Shown here: positions 42,500 through 51,569 of the stretch, in pieces
Numbering within the stretch: the first letter of the stretch is position 1
How the letters are laid out: each line of letters opens with the position of its first letter
Assembly (NCBI GenBank): GCA_030426345.1
Contig: JAUHYU010000020.1
Coordinates: forward strand, 1-57,626
Direction of reading: 5' to 3'
Source: Bacteroidia bacterium
Lineage (GTDB): Bacteria; Bacteroidota; Bacteroidia; Cytophagales; Cyclobacteriaceae
DNA: 57,626 nucleotides
Notes under the pieces: generated by a model
Told to the model about the DNA's origin: nothing
The model's database searches: none
The model's input: the letters and a program-made list of their open reading frames with translations, nothing else
Made by a program: the position numbers and the translations under genes

Positions 42500-43522
42500 C
42501 TAGCTCCACCCATGTGCATCGCGCACTTTTATCAACATAGCAAGGATGTCATTCCACGTTTTTTGCTGTGTCATCACAGCATTGTCAAACATACAGCCAT
42601 CCCAGCAAATGTGTTTGAATGCTTTAGTCAAGTCTCCATTTTCATCACGCAACCAATAGCCAGCATCATGAACTACATCCAATTTTCCGTTTGGATCAGT
42701 AGCCTGACAATGCCGTCCTGTTTTATCGTGAGAGCCGGTGCCATGGACAGTCCCATCATTTTGAGCTACATGAAAATCAATGGTCCAAGGGCGCAAGGCA
42801 TCAGTTATTTTCTTTAATCCTGCATTGAGTGTTTCCCTATCGTTCCAATCAAAATTTTCGGGAAGAATACGATCTTCTGGTTTGTTGTAGCCCAATAGAT
42901 ACAATAGCGTGTGCGCCATATCAGCCTGAAACCCCATATTTGGTCTATCAACTGCTTCTAGAGTTTCCACCATGGTCTTCCAACTATGCATGCCTCCCCA
43001 GCAAATTTCACCTTCTGCAGCTAATTTTTCATCATAATCTGCAGCTACATCGCAAGCCTCTTGAAAAGTCTTGGTGATCAGTTTAGAATTATTCACCGGG
43101 TCTTTCGACCAATCATCTGGACTAGAGGCTGTGTCAATCCTGATCACACCTGAAGGTCGGATGCCAAATTCACGCATCACTTTTCCAAATTCGCATGATT
43201 TGCGCACCATCTCGACAAATGTCTTGCGGTCATCATTGCTTCCCAACGTAGGTCCGCTCCAGATAGGTGCCACAAGACTACCAACATTTAATCCATAACC
43301 GGAAATTTTTTCTGCAATCCTTTTGAAATCATCGGTACTGCCTTCAATGTTGACATGTGGATCGAGCAAGCCGAGATCCACGCCATCAAACTTTACACCA
43401 TCCACCTCCGCAGCAGCTGTCATTTCCAGCATTTTATCGAAAGGGATAGGTGGCTCAGAATCAGGGCCCTTGCCCACGATACCGGGCCAGGTCGCATTGT
43501 GTAACTTTGGGTAACTATTCAT
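42500..43522 (-). CDS. TIM-barrel sugar isomerase/epimerase-like enzyme
   Basis: The ATG at 43522 (MNSYPKLHNATWPGIVGKG) is preferred over one 36 bases upstream. The barrel has DGVKFDGVDLGLLDPHVNIE, LNVGSLVAPIWSG, GEICWGGMHSW, MGFQADMAHTLLYL (metal Asp/His), TIDFHVAQNDG (metal His) and HICWDGCMFD. It belongs to the AP-endonuclease-2-like group but is larger than its paralogues at 40738 and 45911 and shares little with them by eye. Substrate unknown. It starts 39 bases after the cupin gene. Confidence 0.85.
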   Translation of the reverse strand: MNSYPKLHNATWPGIVGKGPDSEPPIPFDKMLEMTAAAEVDGVKFDGVDLGLLDPHVNIEGSTDDFKRIAEKISGYGLNVGSLVAPIWSGPTLGSNDDRKTFVEMVRKSCEFGKVMREFGIRPSGVIRIDTASSPDDWSKDPVNNSKLITKTFQEACDVAADYDEKLAAEGEICWGGMHSWKTMVETLEAVDRPNMGFQADMAHTLLYLLGYNKPEDRILPENFDWNDRETLNAGLKKITDALRPWTIDFHVAQNDGTVHGTGSHDKTGRHCQATDPNGKLDVVHDAGYWLRDENGDLTKAFKHICWDGCMFDNAVMTQQKTWNDILAMLIKVRDAHGWS

Positions 43523-43561
43523 GGTTTTATATTTATATTTTACAAAAACAAAATCCAACTC

Positions 43562-44782
43562 TTATTTCAATAAAGCATTGATATCCAAATCCGGGTTCTC
43601 AGGCCCGAAGTGCTTCAACATGACTATTGGGTCATTTGCCGAATAATTAGTGATGGTCACTCCATCTTTGGCAGCACTTTCGGTCACAAAAAATTCATCG
43701 TTGGTCAATTGGCCATAGCGAATCAGGGCAGGTGTTTCCACTTCCCAAACCCCCATTTTTCCATGACCTTGCATCATGATCATGCCATACGCAGCATTGT
43801 CTTTGATGGTAACGGTCTGTCCTGGGAATACTATCAACTCCTTGGCACTGAAAGCTTCATTGCGATAGCAAATCCACTTTTCAATATATCCTTCCATCTC
43901 AGCTTCTGGTTTTATCGGAATTGGGTTCATAAAGCGGGTTTCCAGCATATTGGGATCTGTATTCAATTCCCAATCCAACACTTCCATCAATTGGTCAAAA
44001 TCACCAATCCGGTCTTTTGGCGTACCATTCCAAAGCAATTCTTCAGGAATGATCGCCTCATTGACCAATGACTGATACATGGCAAAAACATCAGAAGCTT
44101 TTTGCGGCTCGTACGTACACATACTCCCAGGAGCGTGCAACATGCCCGGAGGTACGTCCCAACCCGTCCCTGGTTCCAAGCGAAATGCAGATGAGAAATT
44201 GGTAATCTTATTGTCACCTTTAGTAAAGTTTACCAAGCATTCACGAATCTGTTCTTTAGTAGTTCCCGGAGTAATTCCGAAAAAAGTATATGGGAAATCT
44301 CCGCCATGGTTATTTACCTGTGGTGGGAAATAATAAGCTTCAGGCTTCCCTTTTTGGCCGATTTTTGCCGCTTCCTCGTCATTGTGGTGTACGTGGTGCG
44401 GCAGTGGCCCCATGTTATCAAAAAATTTGGAATACATCGGCCAGCTTTTGTATTCATTCCAAAGGCGATCGCCGATGATAGCCCCTTTGAGACCGTCAAC
44501 TACATCCCTTAATAAAATTTGCTTTTCCTCAGATCCATCCTTCAACACAACCGCACTCAATCCTTCATTCTTTCCGGTCAGGGGGCCGTTTTGAGCAGGT
44601 GTGGTAGAAGAAAACCAACGCTCGTCAATTCCTCCTCGCTCCCCACCCAAGACGTAGTAATCGTCCGGATGCAATTTTATCCTTCTCCCAGGTACACAAA
44701 AAGACCTAGGCACCCAGTTTGGGGCCAGGCGCAAAATGCCCTTTCCTTGTTCCAATGCAATTTCTGCTAATCTTTGTTCCAT
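43562..44782 (-). CDS. Mannose-6-phosphate-isomerase-like double-cupin enzyme
   Basis: LPHHVHHNDEEAAKIGQKGK followed by PEAYYFPP gives the His..Glu metal set of the cupin fold (HHVHH and the Glu of PEAYYF). TGWDVPPGMLHAPGSMCTYE supplies the second-strand His. A second cupin near residue 310-390 (ELIVFPGQTVTIKDNAAYGMIMMQGHG) lacks the metal residues. The layout resembles class I mannose-6-phosphate isomerase relatives found in sugar-catabolic operons. It probably isomerises an aldose/ketose pair, but phosphorylation of the substrate is not certain. It lies 28 bases after the DUF4432 gene. Confidence 0.8.
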   Translation of the reverse strand: MEQRLAEIALEQGKGILRLAPNWVPRSFCVPGRRIKLHPDDYYVLGGERGGIDERWFSSTTPAQNGPLTGKNEGLSAVVLKDGSEEKQILLRDVVDGLKGAIIGDRLWNEYKSWPMYSKFFDNMGPLPHHVHHNDEEAAKIGQKGKPEAYYFPPQVNNHGGDFPYTFFGITPGTTKEQIRECLVNFTKGDNKITNFSSAFRLEPGTGWDVPPGMLHAPGSMCTYEPQKASDVFAMYQSLVNEAIIPEELLWNGTPKDRIGDFDQLMEVLDWELNTDPNMLETRFMNPIPIKPEAEMEGYIEKWICYRNEAFSAKELIVFPGQTVTIKDNAAYGMIMMQGHGKMGVWEVETPALIRYGQLTNDEFFVTESAAKDGVTITNYSANDPIVMLKHFGPENPDLDINALLK

Positions 44783-44810
44783 AATTCTATTTTGGTTTAT
44801 TGTGTTTATT

Positions 44811-45872
44811 TCAATTGGTTTTTTTAATTAATTCCTGAATACGGCTTTCTTCCGCCAACAAATTTATTTCCAGTTCATAACTTCTGCTTTCTTCAGGCTT
44901 TAAAAAAATAAGTGAATTTTGCTTTCTCGCTGTAGTCTGACCAATTGGTGGATTTGTTCCCGGTTCGAGAGCGGTGACATATTCTCTCTTTCCCCAATGT
45001 TGCCAATTAGTCATCCAAGGCAATTGTTTTTTCGGATATCGAATTCCCAGGGCTAATCCAAGTTTATCATTGTGCAATCCACAATGACACATCCCTTTTT
45101 CATCTTCTTTGATATCGATGTAGCCAGCAGCTTCACCATAGCCGTCATGGTCTTGGGATACATTTTGGCATTTTTTGAAGTCATTACCTTCTTGGAATGT
45201 CTTGCTATCCATTTCTCCTCCACGGGATTTCCATTGTCCATTCCACAAAATCTTTGTTCCCTCATCTACCAACGGCCATCCAAAATTGATATGATATAAT
45301 AGCATGTGTGGGGACTGAATATTGCCCACGTTCGTGACAGTATCTTGGATTTTTATTGTAGGCTTACCTAGAATACCGGAGATTTTTCGTCGCAGTTCTA
45401 AACGCGGACTAAACACCTCAGTTTGTTTGATGGTCCCAGTAATGCTCATTTCCAATTTACCATTGGCTAGATCAGGCTGGATGATGGATTCAATTTCTGC
45501 CGGAATGTTGCTGATTCGTCCATGAAGGCCACGGATACCATATTCATCTTCTTCCGGGCCTCCGACGTGTGTCAGCCCACAAGTAGTGAGCAAGCCTCCT
45601 CCAAAAGTTTTCAACCAATCAATTCCCTTGTTCGTAAGTGCTTCAGGTGCCGTGATCCCGCCATGGCTCAACCATGCCAGACTATGTTGATTGTAAAAAG
45701 CATCTGCAATGTCCATGGCGCGATCCAATACAACTTTATATCGCAATCCCGTCCCTGTATTGATCCATGCGATGCGCGTTCCCCTCCCAGAGCCATTATC
45801 TAGGATGGATGTTTCAATCCCACCAACCTGAGCAGGGTTGGAGATTTTATCTGTCCAATTGTGGGTTTTCAA
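44811..45872 (-). CDS. DUF4432 family aldose-1-epimerase-like protein
   Basis: The sequence has the DUF4432 markers: ISNPAQVGGIETSILDNG at the start, YKVVLDRAMDIADAFYNQHSLAW, GGGLLTTCGLTHVGGP, GIRGLHGRISNIPAE and HMLLYHINFGWPLVDEG. The fold is the galactose mutarotase beta-sandwich. The His and Glu positions used by mutarotases are probably those in LHGRIS and in ALEPGTNPPIGQ. Mutarotation of a sugar or keto-sugar is the likely role. It lies 38 bases downstream of the epimerase gene. Confidence 0.88.
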   Translation of the reverse strand: MKTHNWTDKISNPAQVGGIETSILDNGSGRGTRIAWINTGTGLRYKVVLDRAMDIADAFYNQHSLAWLSHGGITAPEALTNKGIDWLKTFGGGLLTTCGLTHVGGPEEDEYGIRGLHGRISNIPAEIESIIQPDLANGKLEMSITGTIKQTEVFSPRLELRRKISGILGKPTIKIQDTVTNVGNIQSPHMLLYHINFGWPLVDEGTKILWNGQWKSRGGEMDSKTFQEGNDFKKCQNVSQDHDGYGEAAGYIDIKEDEKGMCHCGLHNDKLGLALGIRYPKKQLPWMTNWQHWGKREYVTALEPGTNPPIGQTTARKQNSLIFLKPEESRSYELEINLLAEESRIQELIKKTN

Positions 45873-45910
45873 TTTTGGATTTTAATTTATTAATTCACTT
45901 ATCTAAATAG

Positions 45911-46762
45911 TTATTTCGCATGCTTTTCTAGCATGTCCTTGATGAACTTAAATCCCTGTTCTGCCATATCCCAGGGTTCAGCAAATTCACGCCATACGTT
46001 GATGGCGTTAGCAAAATCAGGGTCATTGCGTGTAAACCCCTCGATGGTCAACCAACCTTGGTAATTGATTTTAGCCAAGGAAGAAAATGTCTCATCCCAT
46101 CGTACATGGCCTTCGCCCGGTGTGCCACGATCGTTTTCGCTTATGTGGAAATGCTTCAAATATGGAGCAATGGTTTCTATGGATTTTTCTATGTTTTTCT
46201 CCTCAATATTCGCGTGATGTGTGTCATACATTGCCTGTACATTGGGGTGATCTGTCAGTTTAATCAGATGTGCGAGTTGCGCAGCAGTATTGCACAAATA
46301 GCACTCAAAACGGTTCAAGGCCTCAGGAGTGAGCATGATATCTGCTTTAGCCGCATGATCCCCAGCTGCATGTAATACCTCGGCACTTCGTTTGTATTCA
46401 TCTTCTGTTGGGGCATGTTGGGCAAAAGTGGCAAATGCGGAATGAAATGGCCCGCAAACGATTTTCGCATTCAAATTATAAGATCTATCGATCATGGCTT
46501 TGATACTGTCCAATCCTTTTGCTCTTACCGCTGCGTCAGGATCGATGGGGTTTTCTTCTGCTGGCAGCACAAAAACACTGGTGGTTTCTAGGCCAATACT
46601 TTGCGCATGATTTCCAAGTCGTTTGTACGCCTTTTCGTCAGGGTCACCAACCAAAAACTCAACGCCATCGTATCCAATTTTTTTTAATCTGTCCATGATG
46701 GGCAACAAATCTTCCGAAACCCCAGCAGTCCAAGCGAGTACGTTAAATCCAATTTTATTCAT
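45911..46762 (-). CDS. D-tagatose/D-psicose 3-epimerase-like ketose epimerase
   Basis: The 283-residue TIM barrel has all four metal ligands of the D-tagatose 3-epimerase family: Glu147 (TPEALNRFE), Asp180 (YDTHHANIEE), His206 (FHISENDRG) and Glu241 (TIEGF). The known Pseudomonas cichorii enzyme uses Glu152, Asp185, His211 and Glu246, a constant offset of five. HISENDRGTPGEGHVRWDE resembles the family's HIGENN.G.PG.G.. segment. It probably interconverts C3 epimers of a ketose, which fits a pathway making or using keto-sugars. It sits 6 bases after the DUF1080 gene. Confidence 0.9.
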   Translation of the reverse strand: MNKIGFNVLAWTAGVSEDLLPIMDRLKKIGYDGVEFLVGDPDEKAYKRLGNHAQSIGLETTSVFVLPAEENPIDPDAAVRAKGLDSIKAMIDRSYNLNAKIVCGPFHSAFATFAQHAPTEDEYKRSAEVLHAAGDHAAKADIMLTPEALNRFECYLCNTAAQLAHLIKLTDHPNVQAMYDTHHANIEEKNIEKSIETIAPYLKHFHISENDRGTPGEGHVRWDETFSSLAKINYQGWLTIEGFTRNDPDFANAINVWREFAEPWDMAEQGFKFIKDMLEKHAK

Positions 46763-46768
46763 ATTATG

Positions 46769-47572
46769 CTACAATTTTTTTAATCTAATATTTCGATATT
46801 CAACTTTCATCGGCGGGCCCTTATGTACCTGCAAACCCAGCAATCCTGAGAACTTGCTATTTACAGGATCATCATCTGTGACATAGCTCATCAAAACCCC
46901 ATTGACATAATGCCTAAGCTGATTCCCTTTGATCACCAAATGAATTTCGTTCCAATCTTCAGGCTTAATTTTTTCTTTCAACTCGTCAGAACTGCCAAGT
47001 GTATCTGTTACTTCTGTACTTTGCCATGCATTGTTTTTTACATTATCGCGAAGGGAGGCGTCCGAGTTCTCCTGTCCATTCACAATCGTAACCTGCCCAC
47101 GGTAGGCAAGGGTAGCCCGCTTTCGTTCTTCATAATTTTGCCCTGTATAGCTGTTTTTCCCATCAATATCTGCCTGATATCCCCGCAATGCGAAAGGTAT
47201 ATCCTCCAAAAGGTCGCTGCGGTATTGGATGCCACTGTTCCCACTTTCTGTGATTTTAAATTCAGCTTTCAATTCAAAATCCGCCACTTCTCCTCCATCA
47301 AAAATCAAAAATGTATTGGCTTCGAGAGGAGTGCTTTCCGTCACTTCACCTACAATATTTCCATTTTCGACCCGCCAATGAATTCCATCACCTTTCCAAT
47401 TGGAAAGTGATTTTCCATCAAAAATGGAGGTAAACCCGTCGTCTTCTATTTTGGGATCACCCTCTGGCTTTTCGGATGTCATATTATTTTTAGAGGATTG
47501 GCTGCCACAGCTCACTGCCGTAAAAATTATCAGAAAAAAGATTGATGCGTTAAATATGGGTTTTACATACAT
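46769..47572 (-). CDS. DUF1080 / 3-keto-disaccharide hydrolase lipoprotein
   Basis: The start at 47572 (MYVKPIFNASIFFLIIFTAVSCG) gives a lipoprotein signal with lipobox AVSC; an ATG 57 bases upstream adds a non-signal extension. FTSIFDGKSLSNWKGDGIHW is the DUF1080 opening ('F.sLFnG.dL.gW'). DFELKAEFKITESGNSGIQY, RSDLLEDIPFALRGYQADID, and WNEIHLVIKGNQLRHYVNGV and GLLGLQVHKGPPMKVEYRNI complete the concanavalin-like fold. Pfam PF06439 is now named 3-keto-disaccharide hydrolase, which cleaves 3-keto-glycosides. It is placed directly before the ketose epimerase gene. Confidence 0.92.
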   Translation of the reverse strand: MYVKPIFNASIFFLIIFTAVSCGSQSSKNNMTSEKPEGDPKIEDDGFTSIFDGKSLSNWKGDGIHWRVENGNIVGEVTESTPLEANTFLIFDGGEVADFELKAEFKITESGNSGIQYRSDLLEDIPFALRGYQADIDGKNSYTGQNYEERKRATLAYRGQVTIVNGQENSDASLRDNVKNNAWQSTEVTDTLGSSDELKEKIKPEDWNEIHLVIKGNQLRHYVNGVLMSYVTDDDPVNSKFSGLLGLQVHKGPPMKVEYRNIRLKKL

Positions 47573-47656
47573 TTTGTCTGAGTTAGGTTTCGATATAAAG
47601 TAATAATGCACATCAATATTGACGAGCAAAATAAAATTTCAAAATACTAAATTTTT

Positions 47657-48871
47657 CTAGGGATTGGTTCCTTTATTATAAAAAATACAAAGTCCGTCTT
47701 TCCCTGCAACGATAATATCAAGTCTGCCGGAGCCGGTCAGGTCACTTACACAAAAATTCAGGCCGGAACCCTTGCCCTCTCCATAAGGCCCATAGCTAAT
47801 AATCTGCTTAGTAAATGACTCCCCATTCCATTGATAGTAATACATCCCTACCGGGTCGTTGGCTCCAGGATCGTTGCCATTATGAGCCCGGTACCTCTTT
47901 CCGGTGATCAATTCACTGCGGCCGTCTCCATCGAGATCTGCCCATTCCATCGTATGAAATTGCGAATTATCGGGATCTATTGGATGTTTTTCCCATGAGG
48001 TGCTTTCCATGGATTTTCCGGCCTTTTGCTCATACCAATCTAGTCCATAGCCATGCGCCTGACCCACAATCACATCTGCCAATCCATCTCCGTTGACATC
48101 TTCAACCAAAATTGGAACACTGGCAGAGCCAAAGTCAAACACATTATGGTAAATCCACTTCTCCGAAAATGGTTCGTTGGGTGCCTCAGCCCAACCATCC
48201 GGCATCACAAAGTCTCCCCTGCCGTCACCATTGATATCTCCAAAGCCCAATCCATGGCCATTTATACCGCTGATCCGGTGTCTTGTAAATTCCCCTTTTT
48301 TCGTCAAGCGAAAAATTTCCAGATCACTATGTGGCGTGTTGGGCACTATTTCCTTTACCCCATCCCCATCAACATCCCATGCACGCGTAATCTCAATATT
48401 ACTTGTTTTGGCAAATATATGTTCCTTCCACTCTCCGTTGTTTCCAGGATTTTCGCGCCAACGTAAATGCTTTCCAAACCACCCCCCAGTGACAACATCC
48501 AAAAATCCATCGCTGTTTACATCGATTGGAATCGTTGAAAAGTCATCCCAATATTCCCCATATCGTTTTGGGGTACCCATGTAGTGCTTTGTTGAGAAAT
48601 CCGGGCCCTCATACCAAAATGCCCCGGAAACGATATCTGGCTTATTGTCATTATTTACATCGAATACTTCGACGGCCTCATAACTCTCAGATGCGATTTG
48701 CCTTTTTTCAAATTGTATTGGCCCCTGCCCACGACTTTCATTTTTAGATTGGCAAAAACTGAGCGCAAAGGCAAAAGATAATATCATTGTCAGGGTGAGT
48801 ATCCTGACAATAATATTCTTTAAAAAATCTGTGATAAATACCCTAAAATCCATGGATTCATGAGATTTCAA
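47657..48871 (-). CDS. FG-GAP/VCBS-repeat lipoprotein
   Basis: The signal peptide (MILSFAFALSFCQS, lipobox SFC) follows an N-terminal extension; ATGs at 48871 and 48853 are both possible starts. At least six calcium-binding-type repeats are seen: DVNNDNKPDIVSG, DVNSDGFLDVVTG, DVDGDGVKEIV, DINGDGRGDFVM, DVNGDGLADVIVG and DLDGDGRSELITG. These form a beta-propeller that probably acts as a binding or scaffolding protein at the cell surface. It lies 31 bases after the cytochrome gene in the same operon. It has no catalytic motif that I can see. Confidence 0.85.
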   Translation of the reverse strand: MKSHESMDFRVFITDFLKNIIVRILTLTMILSFAFALSFCQSKNESRGQGPIQFEKRQIASESYEAVEVFDVNNDNKPDIVSGAFWYEGPDFSTKHYMGTPKRYGEYWDDFSTIPIDVNSDGFLDVVTGGWFGKHLRWRENPGNNGEWKEHIFAKTSNIEITRAWDVDGDGVKEIVPNTPHSDLEIFRLTKKGEFTRHRISGINGHGLGFGDINGDGRGDFVMPDGWAEAPNEPFSEKWIYHNVFDFGSASVPILVEDVNGDGLADVIVGQAHGYGLDWYEQKAGKSMESTSWEKHPIDPDNSQFHTMEWADLDGDGRSELITGKRYRAHNGNDPGANDPVGMYYYQWNGESFTKQIISYGPYGEGKGSGLNFCVSDLTGSGRLDIIVAGKDGLCIFYNKGTNP

Positions 48872-48902
48872 ATACGAATTTGAACTATGTCAATAGCTAA
48901 TT

Positions 48903-51569
48903 TTATTCTTTATAAATAGCATTGTCCTCATTTCCGCCTGCTATCAAATAGGCTATCAAATCCTTAAGCTCCTCTGGGTTCAACCTATTGACCATTCCTG
49001 GAGGCATAGCAGATACTGTGGAAATATCAATTTTAGTCACCTGGTCTTTAGGAAATTCCTTGATCTGATCAGGCGCGAATGGGTTTTGAGATATTTTATA
49101 CCCTTGATCTGTTTCATCTACGATCCTGCCGACGGCTGATGAGCCATCTTTCAAACTCAATATAGAAGATGCGTACTGATCCGAAATAACTTTGCTTGGC
49201 TCTATAATGGAGCTTAGCATGTCTTCAGGAGTAAACCGAGTGCCAAGTTGTGTCAGGTCTGGCCCACTCGATCCGCCTTTACCTCCCATGGTATGGCAAG
49301 TAGCACAACTAGCTGCTATGAACATGTTTTTTCCCTGCTCAAAATCCCTTTTTCCAAGTCCGCCGCTAAGTAATGACTCGACATCTTTTTCATTCCATCG
49401 TTTGCCCGGACCTTTAGGACTGAATTTACCTGCAAGGTTATTGCCAGATTCAGCCAAGAGGTCATTTCCAGACAATTCATTATAATAATCAAATTTATCT
49501 TCAGGCACATGGGTTAGCGCCGTTTTTCTGGCATTATTGATAAACCCGACGTAGCTGTTGCCGGCTTCATAGCCAAATGCTTTTTTGAACCAGCTAAAGT
49601 ATCTTTCTCTCAGTTCAGGTGTCCATCCGGTTTTTATTTCACTCAATGCCATTGCATAATATGTATGCTGAGCCGGAGGAGTATTGCTCAAGGTCTTGGC
49701 GATATCCAACCCATATTGCAGATTACGCAAGATCAAGTCAGATGCATCAGTAGCATTGGTGGTCAGACTAGCAGCATCATCTGATACTTCCGTTTCCAGC
49801 AAAGTCAACGTTTTTTCTATCGTTTCGGGAGCTTCGAGAAAAGCCAGCGTTTTGGCCAAAGAAAAATTGATAATATCGCTACCCGCCGGGTAGTGAGGCG
49901 CCAAATAATCACTTACTTTCTTTTTCAGACTATTACCGGGTAGTCCAAAACGATACAATGTTACCTCAAAAGCACGCAACAAACCCACCCGTTGCAGTTC
50001 TGATAAATCATTAAAATTCACCTTCATCAATGCATTTAACATTGCATCACGCGACGACTTATCTCCATGTCTGGCCAGCGCAATAACTGCTTCGCTTAAG
50101 GCGACAGGATTTTCCTCTTGAAATACCTTGCTTTTCCATGACTGCACAGGTTGATGCTCGATAGCCACACGGGCTGCATATTGAATAAATCTATCATCAC
50201 TGCTTAAATACGGCCATGCAAAATCAACAGCTCCTTCTTTTGGTTCGCCATGATATTGTTCTAATTGCACCCTGATCTTACGCCCCTCCGTTTCTTTTGG
50301 AGCAGTGTAGTCCGATTGCCCTGTGCTATTATTTGCATCGTCATAATACACCCTGTACAGATCAGAATCCAAACGACGACCACCAGTCATAAAATACATC
50401 GCACCATCCGGGCCGATCACGCCGTCAGTAAGTGGCAATGGAATTCCCGAAGCAAATTCTTCCTTAGTAGCAGCGTAGGATGCTCCTTCGGGCTTTAGAT
50501 GTATGGCATATATAATCCCAAAACTCCAGTCAAATGCAAACAAGGCATCTTTATAAACCGTGGGAAATTTGGCACTTTTGCCGTGCATTACGCCGGTAGG
50601 TGATCCCTGACCAATATTCAATACAGCTGGTAAATTATCCGGATACGCCGGAGACCACTTACCATCACCCGTACGCCAGCCAAACTCACTTCCGCTAGTT
50701 ACATGGCAAATCCTGGTTGGTCGATACCAAGGCATACCAATATCCCATTCCATATCCGAATCGTAGGTAAACAGATCCCCTTGTTGGTTAAAGGCGATAT
50801 CAAACGGGTTTCTGAATCCCGCACTTATCAATTCCCAATGTTTTCCTTCTGCATCTGTTTTGGCAATCCATCCAGCAGGTGCTCCACGATCATTGGCATG
50901 ACCCCTTGGGTCTTTTTGTAATGGAAATAAATTATCATTTTGCCACACATTTGGCAACCTATAGGCATCCATTTCTGGCAAGTCGGTATGGTTTCCTGCA
51001 ATAACATAGAGTGAATTTCCATCAGGCCCAAGAATGATGCTGTGTGGACCGTGCTCTCCCGCACCATTCAATTTTTTCAATAGAGTTATGGAGTCGAACT
51101 GATCATTGTTATCCTTGTCTTGCAATCGGTACAGTCCGCTACCTGTTTCAAAATCCTCATTGCTGCGATGGTTAATCATCACATATAAGCTATTGTGCGC
51201 CCAAAGCAATCCTTGCGCATACCCCATTTGAATGACGGAATCTGCCACAGGATCATCGGTCTGAATTTTTAACTTTTCGATCTTCGGAGTCAAGGACTTG
51301 GATCCGATTGGTTGAATTTCCATTCGATACAAAGTACCATATTGATCGGAGGTGATCAGCCTTCCTTTATTATCAAAAGCCATTGAAACCCATGAACCCA
51401 TGTCATTTTCCGAAGGGCTAAAAAGATGCTCAGCTTTGAAGCCCGGTTGTAATTTTAGCTTGTCCAATTTAGGGTTGCCGGATTTTTCATCTTGCAAATT
51501 GGAACACGCAGACACCAGTAAAAAACAAATTATGGAAAGCGCAGAAAATTTAAAATAATGTTGATTCAT
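48903..51569 (-). CDS. Lipoprotein with six-bladed propeller, HEAT-like region and c-type cytochrome domain
   Basis: The start at 51569 (MNQHYFKFSALSIICFLLVSACS) gives a lipobox signal. Residues about 40-430 form a membrane-bound dehydrogenase or PVC-type NHL/SdhA-like propeller (WVSMAFDNKGRLITSDQYG, HGPHSIILGPDGNSLYVIAG, FRNPFDIAFNQQGDLFTYDSD, GVIGPDGAMYFMTGGRR). A helical middle follows. The C-terminal domain has a heme c site CATCH at about 766-770 and an axial-Met candidate in SAMPPGM. The combination is typical of Planctomycetes/Bacteroidota 'heme-binding domain' proteins. It may take electrons from sugar oxidation in the periplasm. It is the first gene of the ten-gene operon. Confidence 0.88.
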   Translation of the reverse strand: MNQHYFKFSALSIICFLLVSACSNLQDEKSGNPKLDKLKLQPGFKAEHLFSPSENDMGSWVSMAFDNKGRLITSDQYGTLYRMEIQPIGSKSLTPKIEKLKIQTDDPVADSVIQMGYAQGLLWAHNSLYVMINHRSNEDFETGSGLYRLQDKDNNDQFDSITLLKKLNGAGEHGPHSIILGPDGNSLYVIAGNHTDLPEMDAYRLPNVWQNDNLFPLQKDPRGHANDRGAPAGWIAKTDAEGKHWELISAGFRNPFDIAFNQQGDLFTYDSDMEWDIGMPWYRPTRICHVTSGSEFGWRTGDGKWSPAYPDNLPAVLNIGQGSPTGVMHGKSAKFPTVYKDALFAFDWSFGIIYAIHLKPEGASYAATKEEFASGIPLPLTDGVIGPDGAMYFMTGGRRLDSDLYRVYYDDANNSTGQSDYTAPKETEGRKIRVQLEQYHGEPKEGAVDFAWPYLSSDDRFIQYAARVAIEHQPVQSWKSKVFQEENPVALSEAVIALARHGDKSSRDAMLNALMKVNFNDLSELQRVGLLRAFEVTLYRFGLPGNSLKKKVSDYLAPHYPAGSDIINFSLAKTLAFLEAPETIEKTLTLLETEVSDDAASLTTNATDASDLILRNLQYGLDIAKTLSNTPPAQHTYYAMALSEIKTGWTPELRERYFSWFKKAFGYEAGNSYVGFINNARKTALTHVPEDKFDYYNELSGNDLLAESGNNLAGKFSPKGPGKRWNEKDVESLLSGGLGKRDFEQGKNMFIAASCATCHTMGGKGGSSGPDLTQLGTRFTPEDMLSSIIEPSKVISDQYASSILSLKDGSSAVGRIVDETDQGYKISQNPFAPDQIKEFPKDQVTKIDISTVSAMPPGMVNRLNPEELKDLIAYLIAGGNEDNAIYKE

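Noticed and set aside
43610-44071. A 153-codon plus-strand frame
   Set aside because: It is antisense to the cupin gene; a high Phe/His content is typical of antisense to Glu/Lys/Met-rich coding DNA.
46910-47410. A 166-codon plus-strand frame
   Set aside because: It is fully antisense to the DUF1080 gene, whose family signature is clear.
48001-48030. TCCATGGATTTTCCGGCC-like match to the dispersed repeat inside the FG-GAP gene
   Set aside because: Only about 17 of 24 positions agree, it lies in a conserved-looking coding part and is probably chance.
48841-48871. Repeat-like ATGGATTTTAGGG at the start of the FG-GAP gene
   Set aside because: Only the central 12 bases match and the T run is missing, so it was not listed as a copy.
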